Below, piece by piece: positions 35,606-45,074 of a stretch of DNA of 64,000 bases (position 1 is the first letter of the stretch; each line of letters starts with the position of its first letter). The position numbers and the translations under genes are program-made. The notes under the pieces were generated by a model that saw only the letters and a program-made list of their open reading frames with translations, was not told the origin of the DNA and did not search any database. The stretch is taken from positions 1 to 64,000 of the forward strand of contig JAJYHT010000053.1 of NCBI GenBank assembly GCA_021784595.1. The letters are read 5' to 3'. Source of the stretch: Bacillota bacterium. Its GTDB lineage: Bacteria; Bacillota; Sulfobacillia; Sulfobacillales; Sulfobacillaceae.

Positions 35606-36874
35606 ATGGCAGATTGGTGGGAACGGGCACAAGCTGTGATGCCCGGGGGAGTGAACAGTCCGGTGCGCTCTTTTCGCGGTGTCGGGGGCACTCCATTTTT
35701 TGTGAAGTCGGGGCAAGGTCCCTATTTAATAACTGAAGACGGCCGCACCGTAATCGACTATGTCATGGGTTATGGCCCTCTAATATTGGGCCATGCGGCC
35801 CCCCCTGTGGTTGAAGCGGTAATCGCGCAGGCCGCTTTGGGGCTAGGGTACGGAGCGCCGACCACACAAGAGGTAACCTATGCGGAATTCTTAACCCGCG
35901 AGGTCCCTGGACTGGAAATGGTTCGACTGGTGAATTCGGGGACTGAGGCCACGATGAGCGCACTGCGGGTTGCACGTGCGGTTACCGGGCGCCATCGCGT
36001 CATCAAATTTACGGGATGCTACCACGGCCATCACGATTCTTTGTTGATCAAGGCGGGTTCTGGGGCGGCTACGCTGGGCGTGCCGGATTCCCAAGGCGTG
36101 CCCGAGCAATTGGCGGCTTTGACCATCACGGTTCCTTACAATGATGTGCAAGCTCTAACCGAAGCGTTTAGCCAGTATGGACATGAAATTGCCGCCGTCA
36201 TCATGGAGCCAGTGGCGGGTAATATGGGGACGGTGCCGCCCTTGCCTGGATATTTAGAATCCGTCCGCGACCTGGCCCACGCCCACGGAGCGCTTTGGGT
36301 GGTGGACGAGGTGATGACCGGGTTTCGGGTAGCCTTTGGCGGAGCTATGCGAAAATATGGGTTGGAACCGGATTTGGTATGTCTGGCCAAAGTGATTGGT
36401 GCAGGCATGCCTCTTGGAGCATATGGCGGCAAACGGGAATACATGTCCCTAGTGGCACCTTTAGGCGCGGTCTATCAGGCCGGCACATTTTCGGGCAATC
36501 CCATTGCTGTAGCGGCTGGCAGCGCCCAATTAGCCGCTATAGGGGGGCAAGCTTTTTATGAGCAATTAGGACAACGAACACAATATTTGGCCGACCAATT
36601 GGTGGCTCGGGGCCGCCGTCATCACATTGGGGTATCGGTCAATGTGGCGGGAGGCATGTTTACCCTCTTTTTCAGCGACACGTCCCCCAAAAATTTTATT
36701 GAAGTCGAAAATACGGATCGAGTGCGGTATCGCAAATTTTTCCATGGGATGTTGGAGCGTGGAATTTTTGTCCCGCCGTCTCCATTTGAAACGATGTTTC
36801 CGTCACACGCGCACCGCGACGAGATTATTGAAACGACATTAGACGCGGCAAACGAAGTCTTTCGCACCCTATAG
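35606..36874 (+). CDS. hemL: Glutamate-1-semialdehyde 2,1-aminomutase
   Basis: HemL converts glutamate-1-semialdehyde to 5-aminolevulinate with PLP, the committed precursor of haem for the oxidases in this window. Typical blocks are PGGVNSPVRSF, VNSGTEATMSALR, CYHGHHDSLL and CLAKVIGAGMPLGAYGG, which holds the PLP lysine. Length (422) is normal. It starts 18 bases after ychF with its own GGGAGG site. Confidence 0.97.
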   Translation: MADWWERAQAVMPGGVNSPVRSFRGVGGTPFFVKSGQGPYLITEDGRTVIDYVMGYGPLILGHAAPPVVEAVIAQAALGLGYGAPTTQEVTYAEFLTREVPGLEMVRLVNSGTEATMSALRVARAVTGRHRVIKFTGCYHGHHDSLLIKAGSGAATLGVPDSQGVPEQLAALTITVPYNDVQALTEAFSQYGHEIAAVIMEPVAGNMGTVPPLPGYLESVRDLAHAHGALWVVDEVMTGFRVAFGGAMRKYGLEPDLVCLAKVIGAGMPLGAYGGKREYMSLVAPLGAVYQAGTFSGNPIAVAAGSAQLAAIGGQAFYEQLGQRTQYLADQLVARGRRHHIGVSVNVAGGMFTLFFSDTSPKNFIEVENTDRVRYRKFFHGMLERGIFVPPSPFETMFPSHAHRDEIIETTLDAANEVFRTL

Positions 36875-36883
36875 GAGGTTTTC

Positions 36884-37711
36884 ATGTACATTCCCAAATT
36901 AAATCCGTTTGCCTTCAAAATCGGGCCCATTGGCGTGCATTGGTATGGCATTTTTATGGTGATGGCCATTCTCGGCGGGGCTTGGTATCTCATTGAACGA
37001 GGACGGCAACTGGGCGAGGATCCCGATCGTTTGTCCAATGTCACGTTATGGACCGTGCTGTGGGGAGTGATTGGCGCGCGGCTGGTATTTGTGCTGGCCA
37101 ACGAACCACAGTGGATTTGGACAGACCCAATGCAAATTCTGCGCATTTGGGATGGAGGCTTGGCGTATGACGGGGCTGTCGGTCTGGGTGTTCTGGCCCT
37201 ATGGTATCAACTGCGCAAAAAACCTTTGGTGTTCAACCATATTGTGGATTGGACCGTGCCAGGCATTGGATTAGGCATATTCATGGTCCGGATTGGCAAC
37301 ATTTTTAATCACGAAGTGTTGGGTCGAATGACACAATTGGGATTTGGCCGCTGGCCGGAACAACTCATTGGCTCTTCCATCGGGGTCATCTTGATCGTGA
37401 GATATTTTTGGATTGAACGGTATCGGACGCCGCCGCCGGGCTATCAATTCTGGTCAGCCATGTTTTACTATGCCATATTGCGTGGGTTTGTGGGCGAAAC
37501 CACTCGAGACAATCCCCTATATTTAATACACTATATCAACCCGGTGTGGGGCATTGGATTTACCACGTTAATGCAGCTATTTACACCTCCTATCTTGATT
37601 TTCACTGGGTTGATGATGCGTCGTACCTGGCGACAGTCGGCCAAGCAGTTGAGTGGTCCGGGACTGGGTATCGCAGAGGAGCCTTTGCCAGCGGGGGCGT
37701 CTGACCGATAA
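36884..37711 (+). CDS. lgt: Prolipoprotein diacylglyceryl transferase
   Basis: Lgt attaches diacylglycerol to lipobox cysteines, needed for the lipoproteins predicted here. Seven hydrophobic segments and the signature MVRIGNIFNHEVLGR are visible, as is HWYGIFM near the N-terminus. Length is 275. The final 110 bases overlap the 3' end of the convergent L,D-transpeptidase gene, so the two transcripts are antisense to one another there. Confidence 0.95.
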   Translation: MYIPKLNPFAFKIGPIGVHWYGIFMVMAILGGAWYLIERGRQLGEDPDRLSNVTLWTVLWGVIGARLVFVLANEPQWIWTDPMQILRIWDGGLAYDGAVGLGVLALWYQLRKKPLVFNHIVDWTVPGIGLGIFMVRIGNIFNHEVLGRMTQLGFGRWPEQLIGSSIGVILIVRYFWIERYRTPPPGYQFWSAMFYYAILRGFVGETTRDNPLYLIHYINPVWGIGFTTLMQLFTPPILIFTGLMMRRTWRQSAKQLSGPGLGIAEEPLPAGASDR

Positions 37712-38495
37712 TCAGGACCGGGGTGCCAATATCGGTAAATTGGTAGAGCCATTGTGCGTCGTCGGGAGAATCTCCAGGACGAGGATTAAAGGTCCTAGTC
37801 CGCAGCTGGATACACCCGTGGCTCCGTGCAATGCCAAATTGCCGATTCCACCAGGCTCCGTGAATGGCAATGCCGCGGTATATATACTGGGCCCACGGCA
37901 CATGCTCCACATCCCAGGCATCGGGCGATCCGGCCAGCCCGCCCTTCATGTGATCGTCGGCGACTTTGCGGAATATCCAAAAGGTGCCGTTAGGAGTTGT
38001 CCAAGTGGGTGGAACCCCGGTGGACACTGGCATTAGCCGAATCAAGCGGTCATCTTCAAAGACCAATAAGCGTTGGCTGGATAGGTCAATGAGGAGGCGC
38101 TTGTTGGCATCGGTTTCAAATGTATCGGACACCGCTTTAGCGTGGGCAAGCTCTAACGCGATGGTGATGGTGGTGAGACCAGGCCACGAAGATACTGGAC
38201 GCACGATGAACCGATGGGATGATACCGCGTTTATTTTTACCGATATCGCGGGCCTTACCCGCAAGTGACGACTAATGAAGGCGGGGGATTCCGGCACATT
38301 GGATGTAATGATCACCCGATCCCCAATGCCAGCATGGTGGGGAGCGCTATGCGGCCACAGCATGACTTGAAATCTCGGGGGTTCCAACCCAGCGGCATGG
38401 GCGATGGGGCTATGGATGCGGTAGACAAAAGCCGTGGTTGCGGCTAGGATCATGAGTACGAGAACGCATGGAAGAAGTCGTACACGACGAGGCAT
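37602..38495 (-). CDS. L,D-transpeptidase (YkuD domain)
   Basis: A signal peptide or N-terminal anchor (about residues 8-27) precedes an extracytoplasmic domain. The YkuD domain has its catalytic motif IHGAWW plus ARSHGCIQL with the nucleophile cysteine. It probably cross-links peptidoglycan or spore cortex. The domain starts at about residue 135 (RLLIDLSSQRLLVFEDD). The last 37 codons are antisense to lgt; this tail (about 260-297) is not part of the usual domain. Confidence 0.88.
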   Translation of the reverse strand: MPRRVRLLPCVLVLMILAATTAFVYRIHSPIAHAAGLEPPRFQVMLWPHSAPHHAGIGDRVIITSNVPESPAFISRHLRVRPAISVKINAVSSHRFIVRPVSSWPGLTTITIALELAHAKAVSDTFETDANKRLLIDLSSQRLLVFEDDRLIRLMPVSTGVPPTWTTPNGTFWIFRKVADDHMKGGLAGSPDAWDVEHVPWAQYIYRGIAIHGAWWNRQFGIARSHGCIQLRTRTFNPRPGDSPDDAQWLYQFTDIGTPVLIIGQTPPLAKAPLRYPVPDHSTAWPTVARYDASSTQ

Positions 38496-38540
38496 AAATT
38501 GTCGTCCTTTCTTTCATTTCACAACCCCTTAGGAGGATGT

Positions 38541-38789
38541 ATGAGCCAGGACATTACGGTAACCACCCTATTTTTCTCATTTGCGGCCGATCGTATGAAT
38601 TGCCGGAACAAAAATTATGTGATTCCACAAGGCACTACCCTGGGTGAGATGGTTCACCTGTTGCAGCCGCAACTGGGACCAGATAGCACGCATTGGCTGT
38701 ACTCAGTGAATGAAGAGTGGGCGTCGGGCGAAAGGCCGTTGGAAGATGGTGATGAAATCGCGGTGATTCCGCCGGTGAGTGGAGGCTAG
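38541..38789 (+). CDS. moaD: Molybdopterin synthase small subunit
   Basis: MoaD is the ubiquitin-like sulfur carrier of molybdopterin synthase. The 82-residue protein ends in PPVSGG; the terminal double glycine is thiocarboxylated and gives up its sulfur to precursor Z. The ATG at 38541 follows AGGAGGATGT. moaE follows after 4 bases, so the two subunits are co-translated. Confidence 0.92.
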   Translation: MSQDITVTTLFFSFAADRMNCRNKNYVIPQGTTLGEMVHLLQPQLGPDSTHWLYSVNEEWASGERPLEDGDEIAVIPPVSGG

Positions 38790-38793
38790 CACG

Positions 38794-39228
38794 ATGGATG
38801 TCTATCGCATTACCAAAGAACCGATTGATGTAGAGGAAGCGCTGCAGGCGATCGCGGATCCTGCCGTCGGAGCGCAAGCCATATTTCTCGGAACCGTGCG
38901 CAATGAATTCGAGGGCAAATCGTCGCAAGGACTTTATTATGACGCATATGTAGGACTGGCCGAAAAGGAACTCGCCCAGATTGGAGCAGAACTTAAAGAC
39001 GAGTTTGGAGCGCGGCATGTGGTGTTGATTCATCGGACGGGGGACTTGCCAGTAGGCGCCATAAGCGTACTGGTGGCCGTCTCCACGGGACACCGCCCAG
39101 AAGCTTTTGAGGCCGCCAGGCACGGCATTGACCGCGTCAAAGCGCGGGTGCCGATTTGGAAAAAGGAGCATTGGAGCGACGGAGGGGACGCCTGGCATCA
39201 CGATCCCACCGCGTTTGGGCTTACGTGA
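38794..39228 (+). CDS. moaE: Molybdopterin synthase catalytic subunit
   Basis: MoaE builds the dithiolene of molybdopterin using sulfur from MoaD. The family blocks GAQAIFLGTVRNEFEGK and VLIHRTGDLPVGAISVLVAV are clear, as are the late lysines (VPIWKKEHW) at the active site. Length is 144. The ATG at 38794 is 8 bases after GGAGG. The 3' end overlaps the convergent LytTR gene by 8 bases. Confidence 0.95.
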   Translation: MDVYRITKEPIDVEEALQAIADPAVGAQAIFLGTVRNEFEGKSSQGLYYDAYVGLAEKELAQIGAELKDEFGARHVVLIHRTGDLPVGAISVLVAVSTGHRPEAFEAARHGIDRVKARVPIWKKEHWSDGGDAWHHDPTAFGLT

Positions 39229-39955
39229 TGTTAAAGAGTTCCTTGACCCTGCGCACATTGCTGCGGCTGACCACAACTTCGCTTTGCGGCTTGTCTTTCA
39301 TCTTTAGCAAGTAGGTTCCGTTGAAATAGGGCATGATTTCTTTCACTTGGTGCAGATTGGCAATAAAGCTGCGGTGAGTCCGTAAGAAGGTTTCGGGGGG
39401 AAGCCTTTCTTGCAGCTCTTGCAATGTGAATCTAGTGGGATAACGATCTTGAACGGTGCAAATGTAAATGATGTCGCGTTCGGCCGTGGCGTAAATAATG
39501 TCGCCTACAGCAACCGGAATGGTATGTCCATTGACTTCGCACGGAACCCAGGCCAATGCCGGGATAGTATCCTTGGGTTTTTCATTGCCCTCTTCCGGAG
39601 CCAAGAGCCGTCTCATGGTTTCCGCCATGCGGTCGCTGCTGACGGGCTTCAAGAGGTAATCGACCACTTGGATGGCAAAGGCGTCGACGGCATAATTTTC
39701 ATGGGCTGATACGAACACAACCCGCAAGCTAGGCTTCAGCGTTTTTAACTGTCTAGCTAATTCCAGCCCGTTGGCTCCTGGCATTTGAACGTCTAAAAAG
39801 ACTACGTCATAATCCATCGCCTCTATCAATCGTAATGCCTCTTTGACGGATTGGGCTTCTCCAATGACTTCCAACTGATCCTGATAAGGCTCAAGCAAAT
39901 ATCTCAGTTCCTGTCTGGCAGGATATTCGTCTTCCACAATCAGCGCTTTAAGCAT
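39221..39955 (-). CDS. LytTR-family response regulator
   Basis: The N-terminal receiver domain has VEDEYPAR and VVFLDVQMPGANG with the phospho-acceptor Asp (about 54), and the LLKPVS switch lysine. The C-terminal LytTR DNA-binding domain starts near residue 140 and includes the FLRTHRSFIANLHQVKEI block. It most likely pairs with the LytS-type kinase at 42437-43717, which lies on the other side of the acyl-CoA synthetase gene. The ATG at 39955 is preferred over a TTG four codons earlier. Confidence 0.92.
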   Translation of the reverse strand: MLKALIVEDEYPARQELRYLLEPYQDQLEVIGEAQSVKEALRLIEAMDYDVVFLDVQMPGANGLELARQLKTLKPSLRVVFVSAHENYAVDAFAIQVVDYLLKPVSSDRMAETMRRLLAPEEGNEKPKDTIPALAWVPCEVNGHTIPVAVGDIIYATAERDIIYICTVQDRYPTRFTLQELQERLPPETFLRTHRSFIANLHQVKEIMPYFNGTYLLKMKDKPQSEVVVSRSNVRRVKELFNIT

Positions 39956-40429
39956 GGATGCCCCCAACCTTCACATTTAAGGATCGATTATACGACCGAC
40001 TATCTATCCAAGAACCTCTAAAATCCACGTCTTTGTGCTAGGGATGCGCACTGATCAGCATATAAGGCGCCATCCGTCAGCGATACTCCAGATTGTTCCG
40101 GCGAGGCCACCACGAACAACATCCACATATTCTATTATGGTCAGGCTTGCAGACCATACCACCAATATACCAGGTCCGCTCTCTCTATAACCTAAAAATT
40201 TCCGCTATTAAAACTCACCCGTGTGCAGTTGCCGTCGGAATTGTCAAGTCAGGCATCAGACCGCGATTTTTGATGAAATTCTTGGGTTAAGGCTTACTCC
40301 TTAACAGGAAAGTGGGCAGGTAATTCCGAATACCTATACTATTCACTTTGCCACAGGGATCTCTTACAGGCGATCCTCTATTGTGGTTTTCCCGCATGGT
40401 GGAACATTGATGCAAGGAGGTTAAGGAAT
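39956..40429. other. Regulatory region between LytTR gene and acyl-CoA synthetase gene
   Basis: This 474-base region has no supported gene. It should hold divergent promoters for the response regulator and the synthetase, and possibly LytTR binding sites, which are direct repeats. I could not identify a convincing repeat by eye. Confidence 0.4.
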
Positions 40430-42421
40430 ATGGCACCCGAAATGCCTGACATACCGCAGATGATAGCAGATAGTCATTTAGTCGATCCTTCACTGGAGAA
40501 ATCGGGCAGATTGCCGATTGAAAGCGAAGAGGATTACCGACGGCTATATAAAGATTCTCTTGATAATTTGGGGGAATATTGGGCCTCGGTAGCACAAGAA
40601 CTGGTTTGGGACACCCCGTGGGAGACGCCCCTTGAGGGTGAATTGCCGGATTTCCGGTTCTTTGTGGGGGGTAAAGGGAATGTCAGTGTGAATTGTATTG
40701 ATCGGCATTTGCCCACTCGTGGGGATAAAGTGGCCCTAAAATGGATTGGGGAAGAGGGCCAGGAGCGCTCCTGGACTTACCAAGAACTTTACACCGAAAC
40801 ATCAAAAATGGCGAAAATACTTGTTAATTGGGGCGTGGCCGAAGGTGATGTGGTCGCCATCTATCTTCCCAACTTGTTGGAGACTTTTGCCGCTGTCCAT
40901 GCCTGCTACCGCATTGGCGCTATTTACAACATCATATTTTCCGGATTTTCCCCAGGCGCCTTGTATGATCGCCTGACAGACACCCGGCCCAAAGTCATCA
41001 TCACTGCGGATCAAGCCATGCGCAGGGGCCGAGCGATTCCTCTCAAGAACAATCTAGATGCCATTATCGAGCGCGTGCCCAGCGTAGAGCATGTCATCGT
41101 CGTGCGCCGCACCGGAACCAACCAGATTCATATGGATCCAATGCGCGACCAATACTGGGATACCTTGATGAAAGACACGACGGAACTTCAAGATCCGGTG
41201 CCGATGGACGCCAATGCGCCAGGCTTTGTGATATATACCTCAGGCACGACATCGAAGCCTAAGGGGTTGGTGCATTCAGGACTGGGATTTTTGGTGGCTG
41301 CTTATCACAATGTCAAATATGCGCTCGATCTCGGACCCGAAGATGTCTACTGGTGCACCGCCGATGCCGGGTGGTTGACGTTTCCCATTTTTGAATTGGT
41401 CGGCGCATTGGCCCACGGAGCCACCGCGTTGGTTTATGAAGGGGCCTTGGACTACCCGAATCCGGATCGCGCATACGAGATTATCGAGCAGAATAAGGTC
41501 ACCAAAGTGTTTACGGCGCCCACTTTGCTGCGAATGTGGGCGCGCTATGGAGAATCTTGGGTAGGGAGCCATGACCTGTCTTCGCTTAAACTCATTGCAC
41601 TGGTGGGTGAACCATTGGATGCCACGACCTGGCAATGGGTTCGAGACGTGGTAGGCGGGGGCCGATTGGAAATCAACAACACCTATGGGCAAAGTGAGAC
41701 CGGGAGCGCATGGACATCTTCGGTGGCCAGCGTTACTCGCGCCAAGCCGGGATCCTGTGGAGTGCCATTGCCCGGGCATCGATATGCCATCGTAGACTTA
41801 AACGGGCAATCGGTGCCTGCTGGCGTGGTGGGATATCTTTTGCTAACCGCGCCATTTCCGGGTTTGGCCCGCACCATTTTTGGCGACCCGGAACGTTTTC
41901 ACTCGCACTACTTCCGCCAATTTTCGGGTGCCTACAGCACGGCGGACGCTGCCATCGAAGACCAAGACGGGCACATTTGGGTTTTGGGGCGCATCGATGA
42001 CGTGATTAATGTATCGGGGCATCGGTTGTCGACAATGGAGATGGAGTCCGCGCTGCTCGATGTCGAGGGAGTCTCGGAGGCGGCTGTAGTGGGAATTGAA
42101 GACCCGATCAAAGGCATGGTGCCTGTATCGTTTGTGACTATTAATGCCGGCAGCGATGTGTTGGCAGGAGAGGATTGGCGGCAATATCTATCACAAGCGG
42201 TGGTGGATGCGATTGGTGCCATTGCTCGGCCAGCTCAAGTTTATCGGTTGGACGCGATGCCTAAGACACGAAGTGGGAAAATTGTTCGGCGATTGTTGAA
42301 AGATTTACTGAAAAGCGGGCAAGCCACCGGGGATGTGACGGGATTGGAAGACCCTGAAATATTGCCGATCATTGTGGAGCAGATTGGTCAGCAAAAGCCC
42401 GGACAAGAAGTGAATGGATAA
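40430..42421 (+). CDS. Acetyl/propionyl-CoA synthetase-like AMP-forming ligase
   Basis: The enzyme activates a short carboxylic acid to its CoA ester with ATP. The P-loop YTSGTTSKPKGLVHS, and the C-terminal SGHRLST and TRSGKIVRR (catalytic lysine) segments are intact. The substrate block is NNTYGQSETG (about 417-426). Acetate-specific enzymes have TWWQTETG here, and the second Trp limits the pocket. A Gly suggests a larger acyl substrate. The ATG at 40430 follows AAGGAGG. It is flanked by a LytTR regulator and a LytS kinase, both on the opposite strand. Confidence 0.88.
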   Translation: MAPEMPDIPQMIADSHLVDPSLEKSGRLPIESEEDYRRLYKDSLDNLGEYWASVAQELVWDTPWETPLEGELPDFRFFVGGKGNVSVNCIDRHLPTRGDKVALKWIGEEGQERSWTYQELYTETSKMAKILVNWGVAEGDVVAIYLPNLLETFAAVHACYRIGAIYNIIFSGFSPGALYDRLTDTRPKVIITADQAMRRGRAIPLKNNLDAIIERVPSVEHVIVVRRTGTNQIHMDPMRDQYWDTLMKDTTELQDPVPMDANAPGFVIYTSGTTSKPKGLVHSGLGFLVAAYHNVKYALDLGPEDVYWCTADAGWLTFPIFELVGALAHGATALVYEGALDYPNPDRAYEIIEQNKVTKVFTAPTLLRMWARYGESWVGSHDLSSLKLIALVGEPLDATTWQWVRDVVGGGRLEINNTYGQSETGSAWTSSVASVTRAKPGSCGVPLPGHRYAIVDLNGQSVPAGVVGYLLLTAPFPGLARTIFGDPERFHSHYFRQFSGAYSTADAAIEDQDGHIWVLGRIDDVINVSGHRLSTMEMESALLDVEGVSEAAVVGIEDPIKGMVPVSFVTINAGSDVLAGEDWRQYLSQAVVDAIGAIARPAQVYRLDAMPKTRSGKIVRRLLKDLLKSGQATGDVTGLEDPEILPIIVEQIGQQKPGQEVNG

Positions 42422-42436
42422 GCGGGCCAGGGAAAG

Positions 42437-43717
42437 TTAGTGGGCAATGGGCACGGGAATCACCAGCCTAATGGTGGTTCCTTTGTCTTCTTGGGACCGC
42501 AAACGCAAATGGTATTTATTGCCGTATAGGCCAACCAGGCGCTCCGCCACGTTGCTTAAGCCCAGACCCATGCCTTGCCCAGCACCCATCTCAAATATTT
42601 CGTACTGCTTTGCTTTTGGTATGCCACATCCGTTGTCTGAAATGTAAATCACAATGTCTTCTCCCCTAAAGCGTACGGTGAGACTTACCATGCCCGTATC
42701 TTCTTTGGTGGCGATGCCATGGATGACGGCATTTTCGATTAATGGCTGCAGCATAAGGACCGGAACCGGGATATTGAGGGCTTCAGGCTGGATTCGCAAT
42801 CGGTAGCGCAATTTATCTCCATAACGAGCTTTTTCTAAATTTAAGTAGGTTTGCACATAATCGATTTCGTCCTTCAGCAAAATGGTGGGTCCCTTATGGG
42901 ACAGCGAACGGCGAAAAAACGAGGCCAATTGAATCAAAAGGTCTCGGGCTTTGTCAGGGTCGGTGCGCGAAAACGAGATAATGGTGTTCAGAACGTTAAA
43001 GAGAAAGTGGGGCCGAATTTGGGCTTGCAGCGCCTCGAGTCTGGCGGCCGACGCCAAACTGCGCTGTCGGTCCAGTTCAGCTACCTCCAAAAGAATAGAG
43101 AGCAGTTGGGCAATGCCTTCGGCAAATCGGCTGACGCGGTGGGGCAACATGCTTTCTTCGGCGACATAAAGTTTGACCGACCCGACAGCTTGGTCATGGG
43201 AGACTAAGGGAGCGATGACGACGATGCCCAATTGACAATCATCATAGGCGCCTTGGAGTTCATCGGTGTGAAGAATGCGAACCGCCCGATCCCGCATAAC
43301 TTGACGCGTGGTCAAGGACAATAGGCTGCCCGGCCCGTGATGCGGACAATCTTTTCCAGCCCATCCGAGAACAATATTGGTGTCGGTGATGGCGACGGCT
43401 TCCACTCCTGCTGTCGTTTGGATGATGTTGGCAATGTGCTGGGCGGTGTCACGGTTCAGTCCTTGACGCAAGTGAGGCAAAGCGGCGCTGCCGATCTCAA
43501 AAGTGGTTCCAGCCGGATCCTCCAAGGATTGAGACAAGGAATCGCTTGCACCACCCGGGTCTCTAAGAGAACGGCGCGAAACCACCCATACCAGCACTGC
43601 CGCAGCTAACACTAATATGCTTACGGTGGTGCGCATCAAAGTGCCTGGCAAGGCCCAAAGCGCAGTCAAAATTAAACCAGCCCCTACCAGCAGTTGAATT
43701 TGCCGGGTTTTAGACAT
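42437..43717 (-). CDS. LytS-type sensor histidine kinase with GAF domain
   Basis: Two N-terminal membrane helices (about 8-25, 30-46) are followed by a GAF-like sensor domain (about 80-210) and a His_kinase domain with IRPHFLFNVLNTI, in which the His is phosphorylated. The ATPase domain has PLIENAVIHGI and ISDNGCGIP. It likely pairs with the LytTR regulator at 39221-39955. It is the last gene of an operon with nicotinamidase-like genes (8-base overlap). The signal sensed may be a carboxylate or a redox state, but nothing shows this. Confidence 0.9.
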   Translation of the reverse strand: MSKTRQIQLLVGAGLILTALWALPGTLMRTTVSILVLAAAVLVWVVSRRSLRDPGGASDSLSQSLEDPAGTTFEIGSAALPHLRQGLNRDTAQHIANIIQTTAGVEAVAITDTNIVLGWAGKDCPHHGPGSLLSLTTRQVMRDRAVRILHTDELQGAYDDCQLGIVVIAPLVSHDQAVGSVKLYVAEESMLPHRVSRFAEGIAQLLSILLEVAELDRQRSLASAARLEALQAQIRPHFLFNVLNTIISFSRTDPDKARDLLIQLASFFRRSLSHKGPTILLKDEIDYVQTYLNLEKARYGDKLRYRLRIQPEALNIPVPVLMLQPLIENAVIHGIATKEDTGMVSLTVRFRGEDIVIYISDNGCGIPKAKQYEIFEMGAGQGMGLGLSNVAERLVGLYGNKYHLRLRSQEDKGTTIRLVIPVPIAH

Positions 43718-44282
43718 GGCCAGATCCTTTCTGGGGCTTAGACAGCCAGGTGATGAACTGAGTTGAGGTCATTACCCGGCTTATGCGGGGAAAAACTCGG
43801 GTGAGCGTAAAAAAATGCTCATCGCGAGAGGTTCCGAGCATGGCGTCAGAAATGGCAATGACGTCAAACCGATGATCATAGGCATCGCGCGCGGTGCTTT
43901 CTATCGAAAGGTTCGTGGAAATGCCCGTCAAGACAAGCGTGTGCGCCCGCAGGCTCGCGAGATGAAAGGGTAACGACGTATGGTTGAAAGCACTCCAACT
44001 GGGCTTAGTCACTAAAAAGTCTTTGGGCAACACGGCCAAATCCTTCAATATGCCATCATTGGCCAGCACCCCAGACGCTTTAGCCGGTTGATCCACTGCT
44101 GGCGCATAGTAATGGCCGTCGGTTGCTGCGGGCGTCCACACATAGCCTACTGGGATTGCGTGAAACCGCGCCTGCTGTATCAACACTTTGACGGTGGACA
44201 GCAAACGGGTCCGGGGGTCGCCTTCCTCTTGAGGCCGCGCCAAGGACTCTTGCATGTCAATGACTAACAGCACCGTACTCAA
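43710..44282 (-). CDS. Isochorismatase-like hydrolase with Ser in place of the catalytic Cys
   Basis: The fold is that of the cysteine-hydrolase family: LLVIDMQES (Asp), VTKPSWSAF (Lys) and LVLTGISTNLSIESTARDA. The residue where Cys normally sits (as in TNVCVESTARDA) is Ser, so the amidase mechanism by thioester is unlikely; it may act like true isochorismatases, which lack the Cys. Length is 190. It overlaps pncA by 4 bases and the kinase gene by 8 bases. Confidence 0.82.
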   Translation of the reverse strand: MSTVLLVIDMQESLARPQEEGDPRTRLLSTVKVLIQQARFHAIPVGYVWTPAATDGHYYAPAVDQPAKASGVLANDGILKDLAVLPKDFLVTKPSWSAFNHTSLPFHLASLRAHTLVLTGISTNLSIESTARDAYDHRFDVIAISDAMLGTSRDEHFFTLTRVFPRISRVMTSTQFITWLSKPQKGSGHV

Positions 44283-44893
44283 GGTCCTATCCTTAAATGA
44301 GATTCTAACAACACAGCCCCTTGCGAGGCCATTTCCCGCAACGCCCGCTCGCTATCTGTGGGCTCTACGTTGACGCCCTTTACTCCATCCGCAATAATTC
44401 CCGCTCCATAGCCTAGACTTAAGGCATCGAGCGCGGTTGCCCTCACACAATAGTCGGTGGCAAGCCCGCATAAATAGACTTCCGCCACCTCGTGCGCTTG
44501 CAACAGTTGGTGAAGAGTCATGGTGGTCAAATGGCCTGGCGTATCGCTCACAACACCCTCAAATCCGCTATAGGCATCGACGGCTGGATTAAATCCTTTG
44601 ACGACGTGATGCGCTTGGGGCGGCACTCGCAACGAAGGATGCAATTCACAGCCAATGGTCTCTTGCACGCAATGGGCAGGCCACGGTCCACCTTGGGATT
44701 TAAACGAGATATGGTCTTTGGGGTGAAAATCCCGTGTCAGAATGACGGGTCGTTGGTGCGTTTCGAATAGCGCTAGATATTGCTGCACTACCGGAATGAT
44801 CTGATCGCCATGAGGAACCGCTAGGCTTCCGCCTGGACAAAAGTCATTTTGAAGGTCGACGACGATAAGAGCTGCGCGTGAGATGTCCAACAT
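44279..44893 (-). CDS. pncA: Nicotinamidase/pyrazinamidase-like enzyme
   Basis: PncA hydrolyses nicotinamide to nicotinate for NAD salvage. The triad Asp (VVDLQNDF), Lys (HHVVKGFNPAVDAYS) and Cys (GLATDYCVRATALDA) is complete, and TRDFHPKDHISF gives metal ligands. The 204-residue length is normal. The ATG at 44893 lies 11 bases after GGAGG. It is the first gene of an operon with an isochorismatase-like gene and the kinase. Confidence 0.93.
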   Translation of the reverse strand: MLDISRAALIVVDLQNDFCPGGSLAVPHGDQIIPVVQQYLALFETHQRPVILTRDFHPKDHISFKSQGGPWPAHCVQETIGCELHPSLRVPPQAHHVVKGFNPAVDAYSGFEGVVSDTPGHLTTMTLHQLLQAHEVAEVYLCGLATDYCVRATALDALSLGYGAGIIADGVKGVNVEPTDSERALREMASQGAVLLESHLRIGP

Positions 44894-45074
44894 CAGTGCT
44901 AAGGCCTCCTTTACCCACCCATTGATCGCTGCCTGGCGAAATTCAAGAATTCCACGATTTCAGTATACATGGAACCTTTGTGGACTCAAATGGGTTAAGC
45001 GATCATGTGAAGATTGTTTGTACGCCGTGACGGGGCACATGCATGACCTCCCGCACGCCGCAATGAGCGTGAAA

